DNA of 64,000 nt from positions 1-64,000 of the forward strand of contig JAISUX010000087.1 in assembly GCA_031271805.1 (NCBI GenBank), in the 5' to 3' direction. Each line of letters opens with the position of its first letter. Position 1 is the first letter of the stretch. Source of the DNA: Tannerella sp. GTDB lineage: Bacteria; Bacteroidota; Bacteroidia; Bacteroidales; Tannerellaceae. Both the position numbers and the translations under genes were made by a program. This document shows, piece by piece, positions 8,337 through 17,410 of the stretch. The notes beneath the pieces were generated by a model, which searched no databases, was not told the origin of the DNA, and saw only the letters and a program-made list of their open reading frames with translations.

Positions 8337-9206
8337 ATGTCAGGGAAAATAATTAATATAGCAGCCGGTTTGTTGCTTTTTGTGTGTTATTCCGGTGCGC
8401 AAAAAGTTATTAAGCTGTGGAGCGGCAATCCGCCGACAAGTAACGAGATTACGGCACAGGAGACGGTTCCGAGCGACAAGTCCTGGATTACGGAAGTGTC
8501 GGTTCCGACTCTTGAGATTTATTTACCCGAAAAATCCGTCGCAACGGGTATGGCGGTTGTCGTCTGCCCGGGCGGCGGCTATGCGGGCTTGGCCTATAAC
8601 CACGAAGGATTAATGGCCGCCGAATGGTTTAATAAACAGGGTATTGCGACTTTCATCCTCAAGTACCGTATGCCTAACAAGCATAAGGAAATCCCCCTCG
8701 ACGATGCGCAACAAGCTATCCGGTATGTCCGCGAACATGCTTCCGAATACGGCGTAAATCCCTCGAAAATAGGCATTTGCGGCTTCTCGGCAGGCGGGCA
8801 TCTTGCATCTACGGCCTCGACGCACTTTGCAGTGTCGGGGACGAGTACTCGCCCGGACTTCTCTATCCTGTTCTATCCCGTAGTGTCGATGAGCAATCTG
8901 ACACATGGCGGTTCGCGTACCAATCTGCTCGGCGACGAGCCGTCGGAAACTGATATTTACCGCTTTTCGAACGAGAAGCAAGTGAATGTCAATACCCCTC
9001 CCGCCATCTTGCTCTTGAGCGATGACGACAAGACAGTCATGCCGGAAAACAGTCTGCGGTACTACGAAGCCCTGAATAAAAGCGGCGTCCCGGCGGCGAT
9101 ATACATCTTCCCGACCGGCGGTCACGGTTGGGGATTCCGCAATACGTATGAATATTACGACCAAATGACTGCTTTGCTGGCCGCCTGGCTGAAATCTTTG
9201 AAATAA
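8337..9206 (+). CDS. Secreted alpha/beta hydrolase, carbohydrate esterase-like (BD-FAE type)
   Basis: A 289-residue protein with a signal peptide (MSGKIINIAAGLLLFVCYSGAQ). It has an oxyanion region VVVCPGGGYAGLAYNHEG, a nucleophile elbow GFSAGGH, an acid residue in LLSDDDKTV, and a histidine in PTGGHGWGF. This pattern matches the bifunctional esterases often annotated as xylanase or acetyl-xylan esterase in Bacteroides. It probably removes acetyl or feruloyl groups from glycans in the periplasm. It is likely co-transcribed with the epimerase. Confidence 0.87.
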   Translation: MSGKIINIAAGLLLFVCYSGAQKVIKLWSGNPPTSNEITAQETVPSDKSWITEVSVPTLEIYLPEKSVATGMAVVVCPGGGYAGLAYNHEGLMAAEWFNKQGIATFILKYRMPNKHKEIPLDDAQQAIRYVREHASEYGVNPSKIGICGFSAGGHLASTASTHFAVSGTSTRPDFSILFYPVVSMSNLTHGGSRTNLLGDEPSETDIYRFSNEKQVNVNTPPAILLLSDDDKTVMPENSLRYYEALNKSGVPAAIYIFPTGGHGWGFRNTYEYYDQMTALLAAWLKSLK

Positions 9207-9210
9207 AGAG

Positions 9211-9594
9211 CTATTTCTTCTCTGCTAATTTCTTGAATTTCAAGTCCAATACTCCCATTGAGGTTGCAGCGGCGCCTTTTACGACGCCCTTCTCTTCCCA
9301 AATGGTCACCGTTACATACTCGCCGACATACATATTCGCTTGAAGTTTGCCGTCTATCTCGGTAAACTTCTGGTCGCGTAGTCTGACCTCGCTGCCGTTG
9401 ACGTCCGCAAGGTAGGTTTTTTCCTTTTCTTTGATCGTCACTTCAAAGTTCTCATAGCCGTATGGAGCGTTATCAACCGTTACAGCCCATTTGCCGTTCA
9501 ACTTCTTTACATCATTCTCAACAGCGCTGACATCTGCCGTCGAAGCGCACCACAGGCTTACTACAGCCAACATTACAAAAATTATCCTATTCAT
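9211..9594 (-). CDS. Small secreted protein of unknown function
   Basis: A 127-residue protein with a signal peptide (MNRIIFVMLAVVSLWCASTADVSA) and a short beta-rich body (KLNGKWAVTVDNAPYGYENFEVTI, then VGEYVTVTIWEEKGVVKGAA) that looks like a lipocalin- or single-barrel-type fold. No family is recognised. It converges with the esterase gene (4-nt gap) and has its own well-formed promoter at 9624-9654. Confidence 0.7.
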   Translation of the reverse strand: MNRIIFVMLAVVSLWCASTADVSAVENDVKKLNGKWAVTVDNAPYGYENFEVTIKEKEKTYLADVNGSEVRLRDQKFTEIDGKLQANMYVGEYVTVTIWEEKGVVKGAAATSMGVLDLKFKKLAEKK

Positions 9595-9623
9595 ATTTTC
9601 AAATTAAAATCGTTTTGTGACGA

Positions 9624-9654
9624 CAAATATATGGATTATTTTTGTCATTGCAAA
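9624..9654 (-). promoter_or_regulatory. Promoter of the small secreted protein gene
   Basis: On the minus strand TTTG (9654-9651), a 19-nt spacer, then TATATTTG (9631-9624). This matches the Bacteroidetes -33/-7 consensus. Confidence 0.65.
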
Positions 9655-9755
9655 TTTTACGGACGATTTTCTATCAAAAAAAACGTATAAATTCGTTCAA
9701 TTCGCAGAGAAATGAGTATCTTTGCAGTCTGTATGAACTATATAAATGAAGAAAT

Positions 9756-11057
9756 ATGAAACTATTGGACACAAAACTGATGCATCCGGCCGACCAACTT
9801 ATAGTTGTGATTAGCCGTATCTATCACAGCGGTTTGACTACAACTTCGGGGGGTAATATCTCTATCCGTGACGATAATGGAGATATATGGATTACGCCGG
9901 CAGGGATTGACAAAGGGTCGCTGACGCGGCGGGATATTGTATGCGTCAAGGCCGACGGTACGATTGTCGGACAGCACCGGCCTTCGTCGGAGTACCCGTT
10001 CCACAAGGCGATTTATGAGATAAGGCCGCAAATGACGGCGGTTATTCACGCCCACCCGCCTGCATTGGTGGCTTTCAGCATCACGCATCAGATCCCGAAT
10101 ACTAATATTATCCCGCAAGCTAAAGGCGTTTGCGGGAGAATAGGTTTTGCGCCGTATGACGTGCCCGGAAGCAAGGATTTGGGCGTGAAGATCGCGAATG
10201 AATTTAAAAAACATTCTGATTACAAGGCTGTTATAATGGAGAATCATGGTGTGGTATTATGCGGTGAGGACATGAAGGATGCTTATGAGCGCTTTGAGAC
10301 GCTTGAGTTTTGCGCCCGTACCGTCATCAACGCGCAAATCCTCGGTAAGCCTAATTACCTGACGGACGCGCAGATTGAGCAGCACGACAAGGCTTTGCCG
10401 ACTAATTTTCCTTACTTCATGAATGTAACATATCCATCGGATGAACGCGACATCAGAGACTTGATTATCAAGATTATACACCGCGCTTGCGACCAGGGGC
10501 TGATGATAAGCTCGTATGGCACGGTATCGGTACGTTGGAAGGGAAATGATTTTCTGATTACGCCGCCGGGGATACCGCGCTGGAACATGGAACACGAGGA
10601 TATCGTGCAGGTCAAGGACGGCAAAGTCGAAGCCGGTAAAATCCCAAGCCGTTCGGTGGCTCTGCATCAGGAGATTTACCAAAGCAATCCGAAGATCAAC
10701 TCGATAATCCTGACGCAACCGCCTAATATCATGGGTTATTGCACGTCGGGTATAAAGTTCAATGTACGCACAATTCCGGAAAGTTGGATTTTCCTGAAGG
10801 ACATTCCGCAAGTGCCGTTCGGCGCTCAGTATGAGGACAACAGGCGTATCGCGGAACTCGTGAAGACCTATCCGGCGGTGCTGCTGTCTAACGATTCGAT
10901 AGTCGTTACGGGCGACGGGCTATTGAATACTTTCGACCGTTTGGAAGTGGCCGAATTTAGCGCTAAGTCGTTGATTATGGGCATGAGCATCGGGAAACTG
11001 CAACCTATTTCGGACGAAGAGGTCGAAGCCTTGAGGATAGCCTTCCACGTTGAGTAA
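9756..11057 (+). CDS. Tandem class II aldolase/adducin protein, second domain degenerate
   Basis: A 433-residue protein made of two class II aldolase domains. The first (about 1-215) keeps the metal site: E79 in SSEYPFH, the HAH pair at 98-100 in IHAHPP, and H164 in ENHGV. It also keeps the phosphate loop TSGGNIS and could cleave fuculose- or rhamnulose-1-phosphate type substrates. The second (about 225-433) retains the outline (SSYGTVSVRWKG, LITPPGIPR) but the histidine pair is replaced by LTQPP and the later histidine by LSNDSI, so it cannot bind the metal in the usual way. A single-domain active enzyme is about 215 residues. No kinase or isomerase partner is adjacent. A -7 box TATCTTTG lies at 9717-9724. 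Confidence 0.88.
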   Translation: MKLLDTKLMHPADQLIVVISRIYHSGLTTTSGGNISIRDDNGDIWITPAGIDKGSLTRRDIVCVKADGTIVGQHRPSSEYPFHKAIYEIRPQMTAVIHAHPPALVAFSITHQIPNTNIIPQAKGVCGRIGFAPYDVPGSKDLGVKIANEFKKHSDYKAVIMENHGVVLCGEDMKDAYERFETLEFCARTVINAQILGKPNYLTDAQIEQHDKALPTNFPYFMNVTYPSDERDIRDLIIKIIHRACDQGLMISSYGTVSVRWKGNDFLITPPGIPRWNMEHEDIVQVKDGKVEAGKIPSRSVALHQEIYQSNPKINSIILTQPPNIMGYCTSGIKFNVRTIPESWIFLKDIPQVPFGAQYEDNRRIAELVKTYPAVLLSNDSIVVTGDGLLNTFDRLEVAEFSAKSLIMGMSIGKLQPISDEEVEALRIAFHVE

Positions 11058-11070
11058 ACTGCTTACTCAA
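11050..11070. terminator. Stop-codon palindrome between convergent genes
   Basis: TTGAGTAA, 5-nt loop, TTACTCAA. Each arm contains the stop codon of one of the two convergent genes. The 8-bp stem may act as a weak two-way terminator; no long T-run follows. Confidence 0.35.
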
Positions 11071-11935
11071 AGAATTGATAGACAGATGTTATGTTCTTGA
11101 TTTCGCGGTTGAAAGGGAGAGACCAAACGACATTGCAGAGAGGATCAACTTCGATAAGAAGCGAAGACGAAATTTCGTCGTCTTGCAGATTCCCGTTTGC
11201 GATGTAGATGTTCCCGTTCTTGCAGAGATGTATCTCGCCGACAAAACGAAGCGATGCTCCTTTAACTTCGCGGGTATAGATCGTTTTGTCAACTTGCGGA
11301 CGTAAGGGATCGAGTACAAGGAAGAGTTTATCCTTGCCGCATGAGATGACTAACTTCTTGTTTTCCAATGTCTTAGCCATATATGCCTCGAAGCCTACCG
11401 CCAAGTTGCCTTTATAGTTTCCTTCGGGCGTTACCCGCATTATCTTTTTCTTATCCATCAGGGGGATGAGATAAATGTTGCTGTCGTTTTTCTCAATATG
11501 GCGAAACTGGTTATGAATATCGAAATTCATTGTCCGGAACTTGACTTCCTTTGTGACATTGCCTTTCGAATCCAGCTCGACGATACGCGCCGGATCGCCG
11601 CAGACGCCGACGAGGTAACCGCCTTTCTTCAGTCGTGATACGGTGTGAATTTCCTCTTTCTCGTTGGCTTTGTAATCCCATATCGTTGAGTGGTCGCGCT
11701 TTATCAGTCGTGCGCCGTGACCGTATGCATAGAGTATATCGCCGTGGGGCGTCACTTCGATGTCGTTACACTCCTCACCATCAGCAAGTTGATGCTTCCA
11801 CTCGATAGCGCCTGTTTTCTTATCGACTATAGCAATCTCTTGCCAGCCACTGCCTGCAATGGCTATTTTCTCAACACTGCATGAACTAAATAAAATGCAC
11901 AATAATGTAGCAATAAAAAATAGTTGTTTCTTCAT
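11063..11935 (-). CDS. Beta-propeller (PQQ-like) lipoprotein
   Basis: A 290-residue protein. The N-terminus MKKQLFFIATLLCILFSSCS has a lipobox (FSSC). The rest is a series of propeller-like strands (GSGWQEIAIVDKKTGAIEWKH, DILYAYGHGARLIKRDHSTIWDY, ARIVELDSKGNVTKEVKF, SSLLIEVDPLCNVVWSLPF), similar to PQQ-binding-like or arylsulfotransferase-like repeats. No catalytic residues can be named. It is a single-gene unit with its own promoter, convergent with the aldolase. Possibly a surface or periplasmic binding protein. Confidence 0.75.
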   Translation of the reverse strand: MKKQLFFIATLLCILFSSCSVEKIAIAGSGWQEIAIVDKKTGAIEWKHQLADGEECNDIEVTPHGDILYAYGHGARLIKRDHSTIWDYKANEKEEIHTVSRLKKGGYLVGVCGDPARIVELDSKGNVTKEVKFRTMNFDIHNQFRHIEKNDSNIYLIPLMDKKKIMRVTPEGNYKGNLAVGFEAYMAKTLENKKLVISCGKDKLFLVLDPLRPQVDKTIYTREVKGASLRFVGEIHLCKNGNIYIANGNLQDDEISSSLLIEVDPLCNVVWSLPFNREIKNITSVYQFFE

Positions 11936-11958
11936 CTTTTTATATTTTAAATCGGGCG

Positions 11959-11989
11959 CAAAATTACAAATTTTATCGAAAACGGCAAT
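11959..11989 (-). promoter_or_regulatory. Promoter of the beta-propeller lipoprotein gene
   Basis: Minus strand ATTG (11989-11986), 19-nt spacer, TAATTTTG (11966-11959). It lies back to back with the plus-strand promoter at 11995-12025. Confidence 0.5.
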
Positions 11990-11994
11990 AAAAT

Positions 11995-12025
11995 TTTGCT
12001 TTTATGTACACAAACACTATCTTTG
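11995..12025 (+). promoter_or_regulatory. Promoter of the Yip1-like gene
   Basis: TTTG (11995-11998), 20-nt spacing, TATCTTTG (12018-12025). A good Bacteroidetes consensus match. Confidence 0.65.
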
Positions 12026-12049
12026 CACCCTCAATTAATGCTAAGAATT

Positions 12050-12625
12050 ATGTTTAAGAATATATTTAAAACGACAATATCCCTTGTTACGAAGCCGTCG
12101 GCGGCATGGAAAGAATTGAGCGGGAAGAAGGACGATGACAGCGAGCAGTTCTTGTCCGGCTATGTCTATCCTTATACCGGCATGATCGCTTTGGCGGCTT
12201 TCGTCGGTATTTTGCTGACTCACAAGGATTTTGAGCTGCAAGTAGCTCTTAAATCGGCTATTCTTGCTTTTTTGTCGTATTTAGGCGCTTTCTGGCTTGC
12301 GGCATATCTCCTCGACGAGGCGTTGCGCGGATTTTTCGTCCGCGAGAAAAACATCAAACTGTGCCGATATTTTGTGGGATATTCGTTAACTCTGATGTTC
12401 GCTCTCAAAATCATTCAATGCCTGCTACCGGAGGACTTCTTCTTCATCCCATATTTGGCCATATACACGGCATATATTGTCTGGGAAGGCGCAATCCCCT
12501 ATATGGAAATGAGCGAAAAGGAGCAAATGAGATTTACCGGAATAGCCTCTGTAATAATAATATTGACGCCCTACGCCATAGAATATTTTATTAAATTATT
12601 GATGCCGGGATTACGGTTGGTTTGA
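12050..12625 (+). CDS. Yip1-like integral membrane protein
   Basis: A 191-residue protein starting MFKNIFKTTISLVTKPSAAW; another in-frame ATG at 12038 is possible, and both lie downstream of the promoter at 11995-12025. The N-terminal KPSAAWKEL segment and five or so hydrophobic helices (YTGMIALAAFVGILL, SAILAFLSYLGAFWLAAYLL, YFVGYSLTLMFALKIIQCLL, IPYLAIYTAYIVWEGAI, ASVIIILTPYAIEYF) are typical of bacterial Yip1/DUF1282 proteins. Its role is unknown. Its 3' end overlaps the convergent TamB gene by 15 nt. Confidence 0.7.
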   Translation: MFKNIFKTTISLVTKPSAAWKELSGKKDDDSEQFLSGYVYPYTGMIALAAFVGILLTHKDFELQVALKSAILAFLSYLGAFWLAAYLLDEALRGFFVREKNIKLCRYFVGYSLTLMFALKIIQCLLPEDFFFIPYLAIYTAYIVWEGAIPYMEMSEKEQMRFTGIASVIIILTPYAIEYFIKLLMPGLRLV

Positions 12626-15600
12626 TTCTTCCTCTTTCTTCTTCCTGCGTCTGAAAATGTCCGAAAGGCTGGAAAAATCTTTGCGGAACATCAGTCCGAC
12701 TCCTTGCCGCGTCAGCGCTTTCATGTTGTAGCGATAGAGATCGTTGGTGTGATTGTACGCCTTGAGACTAATCTCACCCGTGCGGGTCAGTTTGTATTCG
12801 AGGTCGAACTCTCCGACGAAGGCGTTAGTCTGGATATAATTGTCTTTGTAACCGAAATTCCCGTTGAACAGTAGGCGATTATTTAGCAACTGACTTGAAA
12901 GGAGCATCTCGACTTCGGTGTCTTTTATCCCATCCTGGCGCGACCGTATATTAGTGCCTATCTGAACTTTATCTGTTATTCCGCTCAAAATATTGCTCAA
13001 CTGCGCCGACAACGCCGACGATGCCATCGCGCTGAACTCGTCGTATGAGTAGATGTTACGGGCATAGTCGGGGGTATAAAATCTGTCGAGCACAAGCAGG
13101 TAGATGATTTGTCGCGTCATCATGTCTTCGGTATCAATGAACGATTTGACCTGACGCTCAAGCTCACTGTTTGAATTAGGCAGTTCGAGGTCGAAAGAAA
13201 TGTCGGGATTCTGTAGCCGCCCGTTGAGTTGGAGCACACAATTGACGGGAACAGTCGGCGACCCGGTCTCCATGATAAGCGATTCGTCCAGATCCTGAAT
13301 GTTGGCTTGCAAATTGTATATCGCGTTGATGTCGAGGTTGGCGGCCATCAAGTTGCCGTTGAACGACACGGAACTGCCGTTGCGTATATTGAAGCGCTTA
13401 CGGATAACCTGTTGCAGACTGAAATTGTATGTCCCATCGGATATTATATAGTTGCCGAACAATTGGATATCGTTCAGACTTCCGTAGCCTATCTGAATAT
13501 TCCCGCTGCCTACGCTCTTTATCCTGTCGCCCGATGTCGCATCCATAATCAACTCAATCTTAGCCTCCGGCGTTACATTGACAAGGAAATTCAACTGATA
13601 CTCCATGTCTGATTTTTTTTCGGCATTGCCGTTATCATTATCGTCGTCGGTCATTTTCTTTTTCTTGGAATTATCGGCGAAAGTTATGAAATCGTAATCT
13701 TCTACCGTAGAATTTTTAACGAAATTGAACCCTACGGACGTGCCGTTCCCGCTCATTACGTTGCCATCGACGGAAATATAATCCTCCGTACCTTTGATTT
13801 TGGCCGTTCCCGTAGCATATATCTGTCCGTAAATCTTCGGGTTGATGCGTTCGGGAATGTCATATACGAGCGCCTTGTCTGTTGCTATATCCAACTCATA
13901 CTCAATGTTTTTAAATTCTTCGTGCGATAATTTCAGATTCAATGTCCCGATGTTTCCATCTCTATCATAAATCTTTGTATTATAGACGCTTATGAGTTCT
14001 TTGTCAAGTCTGATTGTATCCGAGAAAGTATAGGCGGTGTTCAGGATGTTTACTTTTATATGGCCGTCTTTTATGTATGGATGTCCTTCGACATAGACAT
14101 CCGAAAAGCTGCCGTAGAGATGCACATCGCCGTATCCCAGTCCGCTCACGCTATCGGCAAAAGCTTTCATGTACTTGCCCACGAAGGCAATATTAATCTC
14201 GTCGGCATTGAAATAAAGCGACAATCCCTGCTCTTTGCCGACCGGGAAAATATAGCCGTTGACATCCGACCATGTCGAATCGTTCTTATAAATAGAGCCT
14301 AAAAGCAGTATCCCCTGACGGTCGCTGTCCCATTCACTCGATAGCTTGAGTGAACCTTGCACGGCATCGTTGAACGAGAAATTCTCGACTTCCAATCGCC
14401 CGTCTATCATCATGTTACCCAATAAATCGCGCCCGTTTACCACACCTGTGGCTACCCCTCCGAAATCCAGCACGGGAATGTTCAATACATCGAAGATGTA
14501 GGATAATTCGACATTTTTGAGGTCTAACAACAGTTTGTCACCCGGATTATCCGAAATCGAACCGTCGAGGTGCAAATACTGTTCGTCTTTAGTGACGAAG
14601 AAATTGTCGATATCGACCTTCTTATCGACTATCGTAACGGAAGCAGGCTCGATTTTCCAGAGCGAATCCTTCAAGGTGATTTCCGATTGAGGAATCGTTA
14701 TCTCCGTGCGCAATTTCTTCTGGCCGTTTTCGTATTCATCTATGGCAAACAGCGTCGAAATAGCTATGTCGGCCTCGTATTTTTCCGTTTTGTCGTTCCT
14801 CCAATGAAGTAAAGTGTTGATATTGTCGTCCTTAGCCGATGAGACGATGCTGATGTTGTGATGAAGGCCGCGACTGTTGTACTGGGTAAATTCGACTTGC
14901 AGATTCACCGCGTCATCGGCATTGTCGAGGTAAATCCGGCCGTTTTCCATAGACGTTTTGCCGAATACAAACCTTGGTATCACGGCTGTGGTCGATAGCT
15001 TGTTGTCGAGATTGTCGAAATGCCCTGAGAACCTTGAACGTTCGAGTATTGTGAAAGGCAATTTAAGCGTTTTCGATATGTATTCGGTATTCTCAACAGT
15101 CAGGTTATAGTCGAAAAAATTTTCTTTCCCGGCTTTGTCGTCGATATTGAAAACCTCGGTGAGAGCGGGCAAATCGGCGCATAAGACTTTGTATAAGTCG
15201 GGTACAAGCGTCGAAAATGAATACCTGCCGTTCAATTCGCCGTTAACAATGTCGGACGCGACGGTTATCTTGCGCTGCTCGCCGTTAGTTGCGTCAATGC
15301 TCAACGACTTGATATCGAAACCTTCCTTAGCAGTATCGAACGACAAGTTTTTGAGCCGTATGTATCCTCCGAAATCGTCGGGATTGCGGCCGGTAAAGTT
15401 GGCATTGACGTCGAACGAGATGACGGGTTTTTCGTATTTCTCGTACAGGTTGAGTTTGTCGGGGCGGAAATCGGATATTGACGCCGTAAAGTCAAATTCG
15501 GGCAATTCTTTATTGTCATTATACGAACCTTCGGCTTCGATCTTTACATTTGGATCGTTTATATTCACATGACCTCGAAAAAAATTATCTTTGAAATATC

Positions 15601-17134
15601 CTGATAGATAAATGTTTTCATATTCATAACCCTTGTAATCAAAATCTTTGATATGAACGTTAGCGACACCTCCGAACATGCCGTTACGAGGTTTCGATAT
15701 GTCGATTTCGGCGTCAAAACCGGCGTTTCCGAAAGAATTTCCTTCGTCAAAAAGCGAATGTATCTGCAAATCTGTAGATAAAATGTTGCCTTTCAGGAAT
15801 AAAGTTGTGTCTTTCGTTTGGTTGAATCCGATTAGCATGTCCATCTGAATTTCGCCGATTGCCGACAGCATCTTGCCTGTCGCAGCCATATTATCTATAA
15901 AACCGGAAATTTCGCCTTCAAATTTCAACTCGCCGAGGTTTGATACGGCTTGTGGAAATTGAATATCGTTGAGGTTGACGCTGATTTTCCGCAAGCCCTC
16001 GGTTGTGATAAAGGAATTTATCACCTGCCCCGAAATATATGGCTTTTCATTTTGTGTAGCAATCCCTTTCAGATGAAGGTTGCCGTTGAAAGAGGCGTGC
16101 TGTCCGTATTTCAGGTTTAATTTTTCCAATGAAAATGAGCCGATTGAACCTGAAACTAAGGCCGATGCTTCGAATACATCCGTGAAATTATGTAAGGCGG
16201 GAACAAAGGCCGCAAAGTTGGCGGGAGCAACGGTCGAAGGCTCTAATTCGACGGATATGTTTGACTTGTCATTCAACAAGTTGCCATTATCCAAACTAAG
16301 ACCGGCCAACGCAATACTTATCTTCGAGTGTGGCAAGGCGAGAATGAAATTTTTCAGGCTAACGGAATCCCTGTTGCCGTAAACGCTTGCCGAGAGTTTG
16401 TTCACTTCCAAGCCGGAAATCTCGTTGAAACTCAATTTGCTTATCTGGGCGTTGATGCTGTCCTTACTGTAACATCCGACGGATAGTTTTCCTGTTATAT
16501 TGCTGATACTTAAATGATTAGGATTGAATTGCTTAATTGTATTCGCCTCACTTAGCACATCGTAAGTTATGCTGCTGCGTCGCAATAGTATGGAATTGAT
16601 TTTCAGCATAATGCTGCTATTTCCATCATTCTCGCCCGATAACGAATCGAGTATGAATTGAATATTCGTGTCGCTTTGAGGCGTTTCACGTCTTATTTTG
16701 CATGTCACGCCAAAGAGCCTTATGTTGGTCAGTATCCACTCCTGTTTCAAAACCGCATGCCAGAACTTGAACCCGACGGTTATGTTGCCCGCTTCAAAAG
16801 CCGTTTCCCCCTGTTTATCTTCTATGCTTACGTTCCGCAACACAATCCGGTCGAGCCAATTGACATCAATTTCTTCGATTTTGACCGGCGTTCCGAGACG
16901 TTTTGACAGTTCGGAGCGGGCAAAAGTCGTAACTTTTCGCTGTACGGATGGCACCTTCAGCGAAATCAACGGTATGAGATAAAGCAGCATAAAAAAAGCT
17001 AATACCGTGAATATTATATATTTAAGCCCTTTAATACTAAGCAGTTTTAATAAATTGACGCACAAAGCTACAAAAAAAATCAAGAAAAAACAGAAAAAAT
17101 TCGCAAAAGATTTTTGCAGAATAAAAATAAACAT
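12611..17134 (-). CDS. TamB-type translocation/assembly protein (first paralogue)
   Basis: A protein of up to 1,507 residues with one N-terminal membrane helix (GLKYIIFTVLAFFMLLYLIP), then a very long AsmA/TamB-type beta-taco region (RLGTPVKIEEIDVNWLDRIVLRNVSIEDKQG and many LSIDATNG-like strands), and the C-terminal DUF490 domain (GDGTYNFSLQ-type strand near 1310, then VLQLNGRLQNPDISFDLELPN). TamB proteins are now seen as bridges that carry phospholipids or assist barrel assembly between membranes. The start is uncertain: the frame opens at ATG 17134, but that ATG overlaps the divergent tRNA promoter and a -7-like box lies inside the first 25 codons, so a later non-ATG start is possible. No BamA/TamA gene is adjacent, unlike the paralogue at the right end. 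An A8 run occurs at 13613-13620. Confidence 0.87.
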   Translation of the reverse strand: MFIFILQKSFANFFCFFLIFFVALCVNLLKLLSIKGLKYIIFTVLAFFMLLYLIPLISLKVPSVQRKVTTFARSELSKRLGTPVKIEEIDVNWLDRIVLRNVSIEDKQGETAFEAGNITVGFKFWHAVLKQEWILTNIRLFGVTCKIRRETPQSDTNIQFILDSLSGENDGNSSIMLKINSILLRRSSITYDVLSEANTIKQFNPNHLSISNITGKLSVGCYSKDSINAQISKLSFNEISGLEVNKLSASVYGNRDSVSLKNFILALPHSKISIALAGLSLDNGNLLNDKSNISVELEPSTVAPANFAAFVPALHNFTDVFEASALVSGSIGSFSLEKLNLKYGQHASFNGNLHLKGIATQNEKPYISGQVINSFITTEGLRKISVNLNDIQFPQAVSNLGELKFEGEISGFIDNMAATGKMLSAIGEIQMDMLIGFNQTKDTTLFLKGNILSTDLQIHSLFDEGNSFGNAGFDAEIDISKPRNGMFGGVANVHIKDFDYKGYEYENIYLSGYFKDNFFRGHVNINDPNVKIEAEGSYNDNKELPEFDFTASISDFRPDKLNLYEKYEKPVISFDVNANFTGRNPDDFGGYIRLKNLSFDTAKEGFDIKSLSIDATNGEQRKITVASDIVNGELNGRYSFSTLVPDLYKVLCADLPALTEVFNIDDKAGKENFFDYNLTVENTEYISKTLKLPFTILERSRFSGHFDNLDNKLSTTAVIPRFVFGKTSMENGRIYLDNADDAVNLQVEFTQYNSRGLHHNISIVSSAKDDNINTLLHWRNDKTEKYEADIAISTLFAIDEYENGQKKLRTEITIPQSEITLKDSLWKIEPASVTIVDKKVDIDNFFVTKDEQYLHLDGSISDNPGDKLLLDLKNVELSYIFDVLNIPVLDFGGVATGVVNGRDLLGNMMIDGRLEVENFSFNDAVQGSLKLSSEWDSDRQGILLLGSIYKNDSTWSDVNGYIFPVGKEQGLSLYFNADEINIAFVGKYMKAFADSVSGLGYGDVHLYGSFSDVYVEGHPYIKDGHIKVNILNTAYTFSDTIRLDKELISVYNTKIYDRDGNIGTLNLKLSHEEFKNIEYELDIATDKALVYDIPERINPKIYGQIYATGTAKIKGTEDYISVDGNVMSGNGTSVGFNFVKNSTVEDYDFITFADNSKKKKMTDDDNDNGNAEKKSDMEYQLNFLVNVTPEAKIELIMDATSGDRIKSVGSGNIQIGYGSLNDIQLFGNYIISDGTYNFSLQQVIRKRFNIRNGSSVSFNGNLMAANLDINAIYNLQANIQDLDESLIMETGSPTVPVNCVLQLNGRLQNPDISFDLELPNSNSELERQVKSFIDTEDMMTRQIIYLLVLDRFYTPDYARNIYSYDEFSAMASSALSAQLSNILSGITDKVQIGTNIRSRQDGIKDTEVEMLLSSQLLNNRLLFNGNFGYKDNYIQTNAFVGEFDLEYKLTRTGEISLKAYNHTNDLYRYNMKALTRQGVGLMFRKDFSSLSDIFRRRKKKEEESNQP
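17063..17070 (-). promoter_or_regulatory. Candidate -7 box for the first tamB
   Basis: Minus strand TAGCTTTG, with TCTG 20 nt upstream (17094-17091). If used, it places the start of the protein downstream of the longest-frame ATG. Confidence 0.35.
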
Positions 17135-17142
17135 TATCTTTG
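17113..17142 (+). promoter_or_regulatory. Promoter of the tRNA cluster
   Basis: TTTG (17113-17116), 18-nt spacer, TATCTTTG (17135-17142), about 36 nt before tRNA-Gly. Confidence 0.65.
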
Positions 17143-17178
17143 CAGCCGCAAAAGTGGAATTTTTTGCGTCGTATATGT

Positions 17179-17251
17179 GCGGAAGTAGCTCAGTTGGTAG
17201 AGCATAACCTTGCCAAGGTTAGGGTCGCGGATTCGAGTTCCGTCTTCCGCT
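17179..17251 (+). tRNA. tRNA-Gly (GCC)
   Basis: 73 nt. Acceptor GCGGAAG pairs with CTTCCGC, the D-arm is GCTC..GAGC, the anticodon loop is TTGCCAA, and the T-arm is intact with TTCGAGT. CCA is not encoded. Confidence 0.96.
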
Positions 17252-17306
17252 CTTACGGGTAGAAAGAGCGACGGTGGTCGCCTTTTTTTATTAATGAAAA
17301 CGATGC

Positions 17307-17390
17307 GCCCGAGTGGCGGAATTGGTAGACGCGCTCGTTTCAGGTGCGAGTGGGGTTAAAGCCGTGCAGGTTCGAGTCCTGTTTCGGGCA
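17307..17390 (+). tRNA. tRNA-Leu (CAG)
   Basis: 84 nt. Acceptor GCCCGAG pairs with TTCGGGC (one G-T pair), the anticodon loop is TTCAGGT, there is a long class II variable arm (GGGGTTAAAGCCGT), and the T-loop is TTCGAGT. Confidence 0.95.
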
Positions 17391-17410
17391 CGTTATTAAT
17401 TAATGTATAT

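Noticed and set aside
13613..13620. A8 run in the first tamB as a second slippage site
   Set aside because: Eight A residues are common in AT-rich coding sequence, and truncating TamB before its C-terminal domain has no clear purpose.
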